From positions 6,251,248 to 6,315,247 of the forward strand of contig CM058238.1 in the NCBI GenBank assembly GCA_030180135.1: 64,000 nt of DNA. Direction: 5' to 3'. Origin of the DNA: Orychophragmus violaceus (lineage: Eukaryota > Streptophyta > Magnoliopsida > Brassicales > Brassicaceae). A program made the position numbers and the translations under genes. The notes beneath the pieces were generated by a model that did not search any database, was not told where the DNA came from, and saw only the letters and a list, made by a program, of their open reading frames with translations. This document shows, in pieces, positions 21,802-33,550 of this stretch; position 1 is the stretch's first letter; every line of letters starts with the position of its first letter.

Positions 21802-23468
21802 ACGCCATACCATTGCTTTAACCATCAATCCAAGCAGATTTGGGTTCTGGATGTCTATGTGCTTAAACTGAATTGATGTGAAAGTTGTGATACTATTGTG
21901 TTCTCAGAGGTTGTCTAGATGATTCTGAATACATTGTTTGTTTTTTTGTTCTGTGTAACGTGAAATGTTTTGATACTTTATGACTCACTGACTTGACACC
22001 AAAAACAGTGTAGCAGCCAATAAACATTTCATTAAATGATGAAGAAATCATAACACAAGGGAAGTCTTTTCAGCAAGAAGTACCTAATTTCTCTACAACC
22101 ACAAAAACATTTTAAGGTTAATCAGAGAGCCTTTCTTAACATTTGATTCTAAGTATAATGCCGTGTATCATGATATTTTCTTGACAAGACCTATTATTGT
22201 AGTCATAATGTTTCTATTGGTTTGCTTACACATGTTAGAAATTTACTATTTTCGGTGAAATAAACCAGTTGATGAGTAAAGAAGAAAGTCTTTGCATATA
22301 GTATAATTTACTTGCATCTACCAAGCTTTTCTGCTACTTTATGCTCTCTGTCTCATTGATTTGCTACTGTTAATGTCAGTTTCCTCTTAGTCACCGCCTT
22401 TTTAACAGCATTTACTAATCTACTATTTATAGTAAAGGTTAATGACAGGGGGCAAAGGTGAAAAAGAAACCAATATATAGTGTTATAGTACTATATATTT
22501 ACATAGAAAGTAAGACAATGAGGACGTTGTGGACGTTTAAGGTTTAGACTACCTGTAAAAGTAACTTATGGGTAGCTAAAACAAACCACAAGGCATCATT
22601 TTGTCTTTTCTTATGGGCAAGTTCAATGCAAAAGAACAATGATAGCCTACCCGATGATGAAATTAGAGAGCTAGAACCGCCGGATAGCTGAACGCGTAAA
22701 AGTTTTTTTCTGATTATCGTAGAAGTTTTGGGTTTTAGGCCCATAATCTTCCACGAAACCGAAGTCATACTTTAGTTAATGTGGTTTAAAGATTAACTCT
22801 TTATACTAAAAAAGGTTTGAACCCGAACCACAAGGAAACTATCCTCTTGTGTTATCGCTAGACCACAACATCTTTGATAGGAATGCGTAAAAGTTTCAGA
22901 ATCCAATATAATTTTAGGAGTTATTGAGGTTTGATATGCAAGACCATCAAAGTGATGAGGGCTATAGTGACCTGAATTTACTTCTAGCACAAGAAATAAC
23001 CGCTTTAATCTTGTGAGATGGAGAAGTCACAGTGGCAGTTAATAAAAGATCACCACTTTTTTTCTTTTGTGTGTGTTCTCTCTATCTCTCTCTGAGTCTG
23101 AGAGTTATGGTAGAGAGGGAGACTTATTTTTCCAGGTCTTTGAGCCACAAAAGGTAATAACTTCTCGAGACCCCATTGTTAATAAATGCTCATCCATGTG
23201 AGAGAGCCGGGGAAAAAGGGGTTTCATTTCATTTTCTTCTGTGTCTTTCTCTATAGCTCTATATATCATCCTTCATCACTCAGATAACCTTCACTCATAA
23301 AATTTCTACAACTGTAGCCAAAAAAAGACCATTCCTTTGTGCTCTTATTGTCATGATAATGGTGATCATGATCATGATCATGTGATGAATGAGATACCTC
23401 TTATCACCTTCTTCTTCTTTGATCTGTAATAAAAGACTAAGAAAGTTTTGTTTTTTTGGTAAGAAAAA

Positions 23469-24653
23469 ATGGGTAGATCACCGTGCTGCGACAAATTAGG
23501 TCTGAAGAAAGGACCATGGACACCAGAAGAAGACCAGAGACTTTTGGCTTACATTGAAGAACATGGACATGGAAGTTGGCGTTCATTGCCTGAAAAAGCT
23601 GGTTCGTCAAACTCTCATCTCATCTTTACACATTCTTGTGGTCTCTATATATATTCAAAACTTTCTCTCATCTATCTTCAGGTCTCCATCGATGCGGGAA
23701 AAGTTGCAGACTCAGATGGACTAACTACCTAAGACCTGACATCAAAAGAGGCAAATTCAACTTGCAAGAAGAACAAACCATTATTCAACTCCATGCTCTG
23801 TTAGGAAACAGGTCTGTAACCAAACAAACAATCTCAACCTCTTTCGTAAAAGTTTTGGCCTTTTCTGAAAACTTTGTTGTTATGATTACCAGGTGGTCGG
23901 CGATTGCAACTCATTTGCCAAAGAGAACAGATAATGAGATCAAGAACTATTGGAACACTCATTTGAAGAAACGGTTAGTTAAAATGGGGATTGATCCAGT
24001 GACTCATAAACCCAAACACGAGACTCCTTTGTCTTCTCTTGGTCTGTCCAAGAACGCAGCCACACTTAGCCACATGGCTCAATGGGAAAGTGCTCGGCTT
24101 GAAGCTGAAGCAAGACTAGCTAGAGAATCAAAGCTTCTTCATTACCAAACCAAAGCATCATCCCATCATCATGGATTCATTCATAAGTCATTGTTAACCA
24201 ATTGGACAACAAAAGGTAAACAAAACAGAACATAGACACTAAATCTCTTGCAGTTATGTTTAATTTCCTATCTTTTTTGTAGGCAATGCAGATCAACAAC
24301 AACAACTTGAATCTCCGACATCAACAGTGTCATTCTCCGATATGAAGGAACCATCGAAGATGGAGTTCGTCGGATCATCCACGGGTCTGACTCTGATCAA
24401 AGAACCTGAGAACGATTGGATCAATTCAACGATTCACGAATTCGATGCCACGCAGATGGCGGAAGAAGGGTTGACGGGTCTCTTGCTCGGAGGAGATTCA
24501 CTAGGCCGGGGTTTTTCATCCAATAAAAACGAAACGGGCGGCGAGAGTAGTGGTGGTGACTGCAACAACTATTACGAGGATAACAAGAATTATTTGGACA
24601 GCATTTTCAGCTTTGTGGATCCTTCGCCGTCCGATTCCCCAACGATGTTTTAA
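23469..24653 (+). CDS. MYB16: R2R3-MYB transcription factor, MYB16 (MIXTA-like)
   Basis: Four exons: 23469-23601, 23682-23811, 23893-24215 and 24283-24653, giving 318 aa with GT-AG introns and matching phases. R2 (KKGPWTPEEDQRLLAYIEEHG) and R3 (RGKFNLQEEQTIIQLHALLG, WSAIATHLPKRTDNEIKNYW) carry the regularly spaced Trp residues. The subgroup 9 motif AQWESARLEAEARLARES follows, then an acidic tail ending DSPTMF. MYB16 and its paralogue MYB106 drive conical cell shape and cuticle genes in petals and leaves. The C-terminal part has lost some residues compared with the A. thaliana protein as I recall it. The neighbours (PPR gene, ATP synthase E chain) support At5g15310 orthology. Confidence 0.93.
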
Positions 24654-25296
24654 ATCAAGGGTTGATATTTCTCGGGAATGTTTTTTATTCTTTTAGTTAC
24701 TAGTTTCTTTTCCTTTTTGTGTGTTTAAACTCTGGTTAAATCAATTTTAGAGTAATACAATTTTTGCTTCTCTTATTTTCCACTTAAATTACAGTTTTTT
24801 GTCAGAAAATTACAGTTTCATACTGTACTATGATTTATATGGTATATGGATGAATATTCCATGAAAATGATTGTAAAAAAAGATTTTCGTTGACATAAAA
24901 GAAGATAATTTTGGCATTGTGCGAGTTTATACCACGAGTTTATACCAATCATCTTTCATACGAATCCAGACTTCGAAAATACTACGATCGTAGCAGATTA
25001 AATCAAGTAGAAGATAAATCAAGTATGAATTAAATTATTTTATTTTTGAAATGCACTATAATCTCCTACCTACTAAATTTATTTATTCAACAAAAATAGT
25101 CTACACTTGATCTCTTATAAATTTTTTAATTTTTTCTTTTATATTTACATTGATACAAAAAATAATTTTAACTGTTTGCGGACTAATCCTCCCAAACCGT
25201 AACTATCATTTAAAACTTTAAAATCAATTTTTTGATTTGTAATACATTTTTTAGAATGATTTGAATCTAGAACACAATAGAATCATTCTCATTGTA
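24654..25296. other. MYB16 3' flank, AT-rich, no gene
   Basis: About 640 bp downstream of the MYB16 stop. It holds the likely 3' untranslated region and AT-rich sequence up to the target duplication of the retroposon. Nothing else is recognisable. Confidence 0.5.
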
Positions 25297-26728
25297 TTTT
25301 TTTTTTTTTGGTAAAAATGTTAAGATTTATTACCGTTTTCGATTTTTGACAGAATACAGAGAGAACGAAAGAAACAGAGAAACAAATAGAAATCTACAAA
25401 CAGAAAAAACCACAACAAAGTACGGTTGAAACGATCGCTAAGGACATGGATCGAGAGAAATGAAATAAAACCGAAACAATCCCAAACAAGAGAGCAGCAA
25501 TCAAACGCCAAAGCGCCGACCATCCCGTTTTTGCCATAGCTTCGAGAAACTAGAGTTCTCATCATAGTTGCCACGAGCATCATCCTAAAGCCAGCCCTCA
25601 AACCTCTTGAATAAATGCCTACAGCTTCTCCGAAAACTAACGAGATCTCCGGTTTCCATTACGGACTAACTTGCATCTGTCGACAAGGGAGCCCGAGCGG
25701 GCCGTCGAAGTGTCAACTCCAATTACCATTCCCAAAAGAACGAACTCTCAAGAACCAGCCCCCACAGCTACAAGTTAGCCGCAACAACAAACCGGCGCCT
25801 CAACATCTCTAGTTTGGAGTTGTTCCACCATCAACACCGATCATAACCCGGAGCTAACTCGAGCCCATACCGTAAACAGAATCGCATAAACGCACCTTAT
25901 TGAGAACAAATACTGCCGGGTAACCCAGGCCACACCGATAGAAGACGGCGCCGGAGCTCCACTGCCGAAGAACCGAGAGCAGTCCGTCGAGCCACCCGCC
26001 TTATCCATCGCCGGGAGACGCGTCAGTAGATCCACGCAACCAAGAAGACCGTGAGCCACCGCGTTGAAGCTTGCCACAAGACCAGACCCTCTGTCGACCA
26101 CCTAAGCCGGGCTCTAGGATCCGTCCTCTAGATCCCGGAACCGCCGCCGGAGCCTAAGAAGACCGAACTGTCTACACCGTCTCTCTGCCGCTAAGGGAAC
26201 ACCGATATACAGCCCAAAGCGGAGAGAAACCGAAGCGGAGAGGGAGGAAGCTCCACACCACCACCGCCATCGTCAACGAGCACGAGCCTACCTGAGACGC
26301 AGACACACCGAGGTAACTGCCGGAGAAAGGAAAACTGCCGGCTGAACGCGAAGAAGAAACACGGCAAAACGACGAGACAGAAGAGACGGAGGCGCCAGCC
26401 ACAACACAGCGGAGCTAGCGCCGGGAAAGCGCCTCGCCTCCACCGCAAACCCCACGACACCGCCGAGCTTGCGCCGCCTACGCACGAGGACCTCGCCGAG
26501 TTAACATCCGTCGCGAAAGCCAGCTCCGACAGAAACCGAAACAAAACGAAGCAAGGGAGAAGAACACGAGAACGGGAGAACACCGAAGGCCCGGCGCCGG
26601 TGCTGAGGAAGCCACCGGCGCCGGGGAAGCGAGGAGATCGGAGGAAGCTACGCGGCTGCACGCGAAGAAGAAGAAGAATTAGGGCGAACCCTCGATTTTC
26701 GGGCCCGAGAGAGAAAATGGGCCTTATC
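25297..26728 (-). mobile_element. Short non-coding poly-A retroposon 1 (about 1.43 kb)
   Basis: On the minus strand the element starts GC-rich near 26728, becomes T-rich and ends in a poly-A tail (seen as poly-T at 25297-25310). The target duplication CATTCTCATTGTA flanks it at 25284-25296 and 26729-26741. The 5' half is GC-rich on both strands and the open frames in it look spurious. The size, GC-rich head, poly-A tail and lack of coding resemble Arabidopsis Sadhu-type retroposons, but I have not confirmed the family. Confidence 0.75.
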
Positions 26729-26743
26729 CATTCTCATTGTATT

Positions 26744-27864
26744 GCTAATAGCTTACTACACATTTGATAAACAAAAATGTATCATTAGAGAACTTATGTC
26801 TCCCATGTTGTGGGCTTCGTTCTTCGGGGATGGTTGTTTGATCCGTCGGCTCTTATAATCTTTTTTTGAATCTCTCTATGTGTAATTAATATTACTAATG
26901 GAAAAAAAAAAAGAGAACTTCTAGAAAGAAGAAAACAGTTCATATTATTCATTTTTCTTTTCATGTTCAACATTCGCTTCCCCTTTAGCCAATCCGTATG
27001 TGTATACTGCCACTTTGATCAATATCATTGGACAAACTACAAAACTATAAACTATATTACTATTGAAGATACAAACTAGTGATAATGTGGCTGTGGTGAA
27101 AACAACAAGTTGTCATGTCGATTACTACAATATATAAAAATTAAATGTTGGTTGTTTCATGTCCTTTTCTGCCTTTGGATTTGCCTCTCTTGAATCCGAT
27201 TTCCATATATCCAATTAAATGTGAAAATTTATTTTAAGAAACACCAAAGCCGAAAATAGAGACCGAACCAATATTATAAATGATATAATAAATACCAACG
27301 TGGTGATTATTTGATTCCATTTATTTTAGATAGGACCCCATCAAAGTGGACCCAAAAGATACCCCAAAGACCAATAGGTTTCAATAAGATATTAATTATT
27401 GTATTCATATAGAGAAATAAATGATTAAAAGTACCAATCTAACCTCAATTAAATCTTATAACTATTTAAATATTTTAATAAAAATCCAGATATAAGAGAG
27501 GGAAAAATTTTTGATGAATAAATTTCATTCATTTCAAATTTAGGTATTCAAATTTTTTAAATAATAGTTTTTGGTATCTCATTGTGAAAGCTCCTAACTA
27601 GGCCCATTTAGAGCGGCATTCAATAACCCCTAAAATATAAGTACTTTTGTATCTCCTGCTTAAGAAAGTTCCTAATTAAAGGCCCATTATGAGCCCAATA
27701 ATCAGCTCTAGTTGAAGGGAAAAAAAGAGGATGCCACACTTTCGCCACCATCAGTCCATCACCAATCGCGGATTTGAGAGATTTCGGAAGCTTCGATTGA
27801 TTTGGAATTTTAGGGTTTTCTTTTTCTGAAGACGACTGCAAAGGGACTTAACAGTGATTTGCCA
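26744..27864. other. Intergenic and promoter region of the ATP synthase gene
   Basis: AT-rich, without a gene. The sequence GGCCCATTATGAGCCCA at about 27680-27696 resembles site II-type GGCCCA elements that are common in promoters of plant mitochondrial and ribosomal protein genes. Confidence 0.5.
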
Positions 27865-28888
27865 ATGACGTTGCCTCCAGGACTGTACTCCGGCACCAGC
27901 TCTCTTGCTCTTGTATACCATCCTCTCACCGATTCTCGATCTGCATACAACGATTCGTTTTTTTTAATAAATATTTTCCAGAGTTCGTGTGATTCATCGA
28001 GTATTTCGTTTTAATGATTCAGGTGGCTCGTGCCTCGGCTTTTGGCATGGGTCTCGTCTATGGGAGCATGAAGCTGAAGGTCTTGAAGGTAAATTTTTTA
28101 TCCCACATCCCTTTCCCTTGCTCTTTCGAAATTCTAGTTGACTTTTTCACCAGTTTCTGATTATAGTGTTCGAATCTGCTATGAATCTGCAATACGGTAT
28201 ATCTGACTGATCTCGGAATAGGGTTTTAGTTATTGATTCTGGTTAACTTATAAATCACCATCTGATGATTGTGACATTTGAATTGGTGGCGACGTGATAT
28301 TTCGAAAATTGGTGGCTACACAAAACTTTTTCTTTTATCAGAAGATTCCTGCTTTTGATCATACTTCGAGCGAGAGAGCAGAGCTTTGCTTATAGAGTTG
28401 ATTATTAACATACATTTTATTGTGTTTCCACCATTTTACAGTTCTGTCTAGCTATAGATGTAAAATGCTGAATGCTGCTTTGGTCCTTATGTTAGTTTGT
28501 TTTTGATAGTCCACTGATTACGCCTGAGTTCTAATCTTGCATTCTATTTTAGATAATCTTAAGTTGTCTGTCATTGGTTGAATGACTTTGTTGAAATATC
28601 GGTTTGTGGTATCTATCTCTGGATGTTGATTCTGAAGTTACTAGCTTTTTAACGTTTGTAATTGCCGAGGCTCGTCTGTTAAACCCCTAGAGAAGATATT
28701 TTTGTGTTATAATTTCTGGCTATTCAACATCATGTTGCAAAAGTTTTACTTGTATCATTGTGTTGTTTGCCCATCCTAATTGTAATGTCTTGAGCCTTAT
28801 TATATGCTAAGTAAGTACTAACAAATTGCTTTTCCAACTGCAGTTGAAAACGAAGCCACACAAGGTTGAAGCCAATGCTCATCATTAA
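27865..28888 (+). CDS. ATP synthase E chain-like protein (52 aa)
   Basis: Three short exons: 27865-27912, 28023-28088 and 28844-28888. All have consensus GT-AG sites and phase 0. The protein is MTLPPGLYSGTSSLAL, VARASAFGMGLVYGSMKLKVLK, then LKTKPHKVEANAHH. The central segment carries a GxxxG-type pattern (GMGLVYG), as in the single membrane helix of subunit e, which helps dimerise mitochondrial F1Fo ATP synthase. This matches the tiny proteins annotated ATP synthase E chain at At5g15320 and At3g01130. It is easily missed because no exon exceeds 66 bases. The second intron is long (755 bp). Confidence 0.85.
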
Positions 28889-29605
28889 AAACATTTTTGT
28901 CCCTTTACAATAAGAAACCAAAAGCTGGGGGTGATGTCCCCCGCCCCGGTTCACAATTTTTCTTCTAAAATGAACAAATTTGTGTTTGAAAAGTAATTGT
29001 ATTTCATTCATCACCATACCCGAAAAAATAACAGGTAATTTGGATCATTTATCTTTGGAATAACCTTTTTAATAAATATGTTTTTCTTGTTTTGTCTAAC
29101 CACTGCTCCCATATGATATTTGGAGTTTACCGTGGATACTAAATAGCAAGCGTAAATAGTGTGGGGGTCATGTAATCATGATGTGCATTATGTCTTTATC
29201 TCGAAGTTATTAAATTGTTGGAATGGTTGTTGAGGTTCGTATGTGCATTAACATCAGTTCTTGACTCTTATACTAAATACTTGTCATACGATTGACTGAA
29301 AGTTGTTGGGAGACTGAAATAACAGATGAGAATCTATGATATATATATAGTACATGTAAGATCGGTGGACAAGAGATTGAAAGTAAAGAGGTGTCTGACT
29401 TGTGTCTGCTGATATGAGAACGATTAATCTAAACGAATTCCCTTGTTTTAAATGAATATATTATAATGTACCATCTATCCTAGTTGCACTATGTCATGAT
29501 TGTTCATCTTAGGTCACATCAATTGCATTTAAAAAAAAAATGATAAATTTGTAAACAGTTTGGATCTTTTAACTTTAAAGACCCTTGTTCCTCTGCTCAA
29601 AAGCC
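28889..29605. other. Intergenic region between E chain and CGS-like gene
   Basis: About 0.7 kb, AT-rich, including the E-chain 3' untranslated region. No other feature seen. Confidence 0.5.
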
Positions 29606-32399
29606 ATGAAAAAAACACAACCACATTGTAAGAAAATGGATCTAACATCGTTCCGGTACCCGACGATGCTAGTCTCTTCTGTCTCCGGATTTCAGTGTAG
29701 TCCCGGTCCGCATCGCCGTTACAACATTCCCTGCAGCAACATTGGTGTTGTCAAAAGTCAAAGATGTATTAAAACTTTTTTCCATGTTTGTTTAATAATC
29801 TTGATTAGACACACAAAAAAGTTAAAACGATATAAGAATTTTAACTAATTTTTGTTTCTTTTTGTTAATTCTAAGTTGATAACTTAAAAGTATATATGGT
29901 GTGTTGTTATATTCAGGCTCTCCGTCTGCATCGGCTGAAGGGGTTAGTATACAATTGGAGGACTTGAAACCTTTCTTTTCGACCTCGGATGGAACCCTAA
30001 CTGTTCATGCTGGTATGTGATTTCTTACTACCAAAGTAACTGATAGTTTACAGTTTACTAAGCCTAATTAATAGTAATGGACTAATGCACCTTCAAATTG
30101 GCCAATTTTTTAAAAACCAAGAAAAAAAAAGAAAGAAACCAGAGTCAGGCTTCGTATGTACCTTTTTGCCAACATAAATCGTTTATTATTATGGTTAGGT
30201 GAAAGATTAGGGCGTGGTATAGTGACGGATGCAATCACCACCCCTCTAGTCAACACATCGACCCATTTCTTCAACAAAACTTCTGACCTTATCGATTTCA
30301 AGGTATGTTTGCTTTTGACGACGTTAATTTCCATCAACTTCATATTATCTTTAACAAACTATTTAGTACTGGTTAAGATAATCTTTGAACAAAAGAATGG
30401 TCAATTTTCTAGATACATCTAGAAGAGTTCTAAAGAAGAAATAAGTCTTTCAAAACATTCAATTTCAAACATATAACACGAACAAACAATTTGATAACGG
30501 ATAAACTAACCCGGAATACTCGCATCAAACCATCATATTGTATTCATGATGGATTGATGGGACCACCAATTTAGATGATTGAATAGCATTAGTTTTTTTG
30601 TATCTTGTTGCCATAAAAAAAACTCGGGTGGCGTTTATTAATCCATTAATCTTAATTAATAATGGGTTTTTGTTTTTCATTAAAAATTTTGGTTACTTGT
30701 AGGAGAAACGGATTGTTCGTCATGATTATGGTCGTTATGGAAACCCAACGACTACGGTCCTCGAGGAGAAGATTAGGTCTCTCTCTTTCTTGATTTTAGT
30801 TTGAGGGTTTACATACATTGTTCTACTGTCTCCAACCAATAATATGTTCTGAAAGTTTAATAAAATTTGGTACTGATTGTGCAGTGCACTTGAAGGAGCT
30901 GAATCAACCTTGGTTATGGCATCTGGAATGTGTGCAAACACTGTAATGCTTTTGGCATTGGTTCCAAGAAATGGACATATTGTAACAACTAAAGATTGTT
31001 ACAGAAAGACAAGGAGTTTCATGGAGACGTTTCTTCCCAAATTGGGAATTACTGTAAGAAAAAATAAAGAAACACCACAAAAATAATCTCATTGAGATAT
31101 ACTCTCAAATATATGTGTGTGTGTGTGTGTGTCTCCAGGTGACTGTGGTTGACTCTGCTGATACCACAGAGCTCCAAGCTGCATTGAATAAGAACGAGGT
31201 TTCTCTCTTCTTCACCGAGTCTCCGACAAACCCGTTTCTTCGATGTGTGGACATTGAGTTAGTTTCAGAAATATGTCACAAAAGAGGAACACTTGTTTGC
31301 ATAGATGGCACATTTGCAACACCTCTGAATCAGAAGGTGCTTGCTCTTGGTGCTGATCTCGTTTCTCACTCTGCTACAAAGTACATTGGAGGCCACAACG
31401 ATGTGAGTGAAATACATCAGAGAGCCTGATCAAAATGAGACAGAAAAAACTAGTATTTACATTTTTCCTTGTGTGTGTGTGTGCCCTAAGGTTCTTGGTG
31501 GATGCGTATGTGGTTCAATGGAACTGGTTTCCAAGGTTCGCAATATGCATCATGTTTTGGGAGGCATGCTTAACCCGGCAAGAAAAAAATACTTGATCCT
31601 CTCTCTACTCATTAGGTTTTCCTTTTCATATCAATTGCTAAACTTTTGGATAATCGGATGTTGGTGTAACAGAACGCTGCGTATTTACTCATCCGGGGCA
31701 TCAAGACGATGCATCTTCGTGTAAAACAACAGAACTCAACAGCTTTGAGGATGTCACATGTTTTAGAAACACATCCCAAGGTATTATATTTTTTCACCAA
31801 GATCCTCTATTTTCTAGGTATGTGAAAATCGATGCAATATAATCGTGCTAGGTGAGTCGTGTTTACTATCCGGGCCTTCCAAGTCATCCCGACCATCACA
31901 TAGCCAAGAGACAAATGACTGGTTTTGGTGGTGTGGTCAGTTTTGAGGTAAAACATATTCATCACCTTTGATGTAACTTTTCATCCAAGTAATTAACTAT
32001 ATAATTATTCTTCTAAAAATTACGGCTTTTTTCTTCCTTTTTATCTGCAAATAGATCGATGGAGATCTCGAGGCTACAATAAAATTCGTCGATTCTCTGA
32101 AGATCCCTTACATTGCACCATCTTTTGGTGGTTGCGAAAGCATCGTGGACCAACCTGCCATAATGTCATACTGGTATTATATCCTCTTGAATCAAATATC
32201 GGTCATATTTTTTTGTTGTATAATGTGATTATTAGTATGGTATGGTTACACAAATGTTTTGGGAATTTTTTTATTCAGGGATCTAACACAAGAGGAGAGG
32301 CTTAAATATGGAATTAAAGACAACTTGGTTCGCTTTAGTTTTGGTATTGAAGACTTTGAAGACGTCAAGGCTGACGTTCTTCAGGCTCTTGATAGTTAA
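29606..32399 (+). CDS. Cystathionine gamma-synthase-like protein
   Basis: PLP-dependent enzyme of the Cys/Met family; CGS joins O-phosphohomoserine and cysteine to cystathionine in plastid methionine synthesis. Eleven exons: 29606-29744 (alternative end 29756), 29917-30012, 30199-30302, 30703-30776, 30885-31053, 31139-31402, 31491-31577, 31673-31780, 31852-31947, 32055-32173 and 32279-32399. They give about 458 aa, and every phase fits. Visible signatures: GRYGNPTT, SGMCANTVML, ESPTNPFLRC, the PLP lysine in SATKYIGGHND, and FGGCESIVDQPA. Intron 7 appears to use a GC donor (CCG|GCAAGA). The N-terminus is about 100 residues shorter than I recall for CGS1: it keeps SGFQC and CSNIGV but not the rest of the MTO1 region. 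Position beside the E-chain gene and near MYB16 mirrors CGS1, E chain and MYB106 at At3g01120-01140, so it is probably the duplicate lost in A. thaliana. Kinship to At1g33320 is an alternative. Confidence 0.88.
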
Positions 32400-32670
32400 T
32401 ACCTTCAGAAAACGCTATGGTTTATAGAAATGAATGAAGATAATAATTTCGACCAAAAAAAGAATGAAGATAATAACAATGTAACGTCCGTTGCAATGGA
32501 TCCCGGTGTGAGGGCGTGGAAACCCTGGTCGAGGAGGTCGAGGCCGGTGTGGACCAATTAACTAGTGATGATATCTAGTAGCCTAGTTTTTACATTCTAG
32601 GGACCACTTAATTCTCCCCATATGTTGTAAGGTATCTATATATTATGCTTTTTAAAAAATTAAGAAAAAG

Positions 32671-32985
32671 TCATAAAATAGCACAAAAAACATACTTTAT
32701 CATAAATATAGCACCAAAGAAAATAATTTACATTTTTAACATTATTTTAATTACAAAGACTTTTATAACATTATACAATTTAGGGTTTAGGGTTAATTAT
32801 TTAGGGTTTATGGTTTATTATTTAGGGTTTAGGGTTTAGTATTTAGGGTTTAGGGTTTAGTATTTATGATTTAGGGTTATGGCTAATTTAGTGACAAAAC
32901 ATATTTTTATGCTATTTTTATGATTTTTCTTCCTTGATGCTATATTTTTGACAAGTCATGTTTTTGTGCTATTGCGCCCAAAAAT
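32671..32985. mobile_element. Foldback/MITE-like element with telomere-like interior
   Basis: The left arm (about 32671-32745, ATAGCACAAAAAACAT ... AATATAGCACCAA) is the imperfect inverse complement of the right arm (about 32900-32985). The middle is a degenerate TTTAGGG array. There is no coding capacity. The exact termini and target duplication are unclear. Confidence 0.6.
32779..32878 (+). repeat. Degenerate telomere-like repeats (TTTAGGG)
   Basis: About ten TTTAGGG or near-TTTAGGG units interrupted by TTTA/TTAT spacers, the plant telomere motif in degenerate interstitial form. Confidence 0.8.
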
Positions 32986-33002
32986 TAATAACAAATCTTA
33001 GC

Positions 33003-33066
33003 ACATGCTAAAACATCTTGGAATTCAGGACTTGTGCAAAATTTGAAGTATGATAAAAGGAAGACG
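33003..33066 (+). pseudogene. Fragment of SPX4 intron 2/exon 3
   Basis: About 60 bp align with the end of intron 2 and start of exon 3 of the SPX4 gene at 45363-45424 (shared CATGCT, AAACATCTTGGA, CAGGACTTGT, GATAAAAG). Several changes and deletions destroy the frame. The rest of SPX4 is absent here. Confidence 0.7.
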
Positions 33067-33550
33067 TTTATTCCTGGTCACAGACTTTAATTAGCCCAAT
33101 AATAATCTAGAGTCGTGACTAGAACATGTATAGTTTTTAATTTAAAAAGTGTGTACATGATAACATAAAAAAGAGAATTTAATACTGTGGATCCGGTACT
33201 AACTATATGTTAAATATAAAGGAATCTCGTAATGTGTAAGACGAATCTTATATATTGGAATATATAACGCATATCATAGATTAGTTTTCTCAATATTAAT
33301 GATGTGCATATATGCCCGTTCAAGCCCGTCAAAGGCTCATCTCAGGTGGACACGGTCTGGCTATAATATTTATTTAAATAGTATAATGTGAATTATTTCA
33401 TGGACCTTTATGGAAATATATATATATATATATATAATCACAAGTTGGTGAATATAAAATTAATACAATCAAATGCCAAGAAAAAAGGAACGAGCTGTGT
33501 TTCGAGGAATTTGAAGATTCATTAATGCTAAGTTTTTTTGTCCAGCCAAT

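Larger units (their letters stand above)
20122..23468. other. 3.3-kb intergenic region between PPR gene and MYB16
   Basis: No protein gene is seen. It contains a short SINE-like insertion (20723-20796), copy 2 of the 0.28-kb dispersed repeat (21520-21801) and a short GATCAT repeat in the MYB16 leader at about 23362. Several frames of 60-75 codons lack any family signature. Confidence 0.6.

Noticed and set aside
25841..26661. Several 65-156-codon frames in the GC-rich part of retroposon 1
   Set aside because: GC-rich DNA has few stops; frames overlap on both strands and show no domain.
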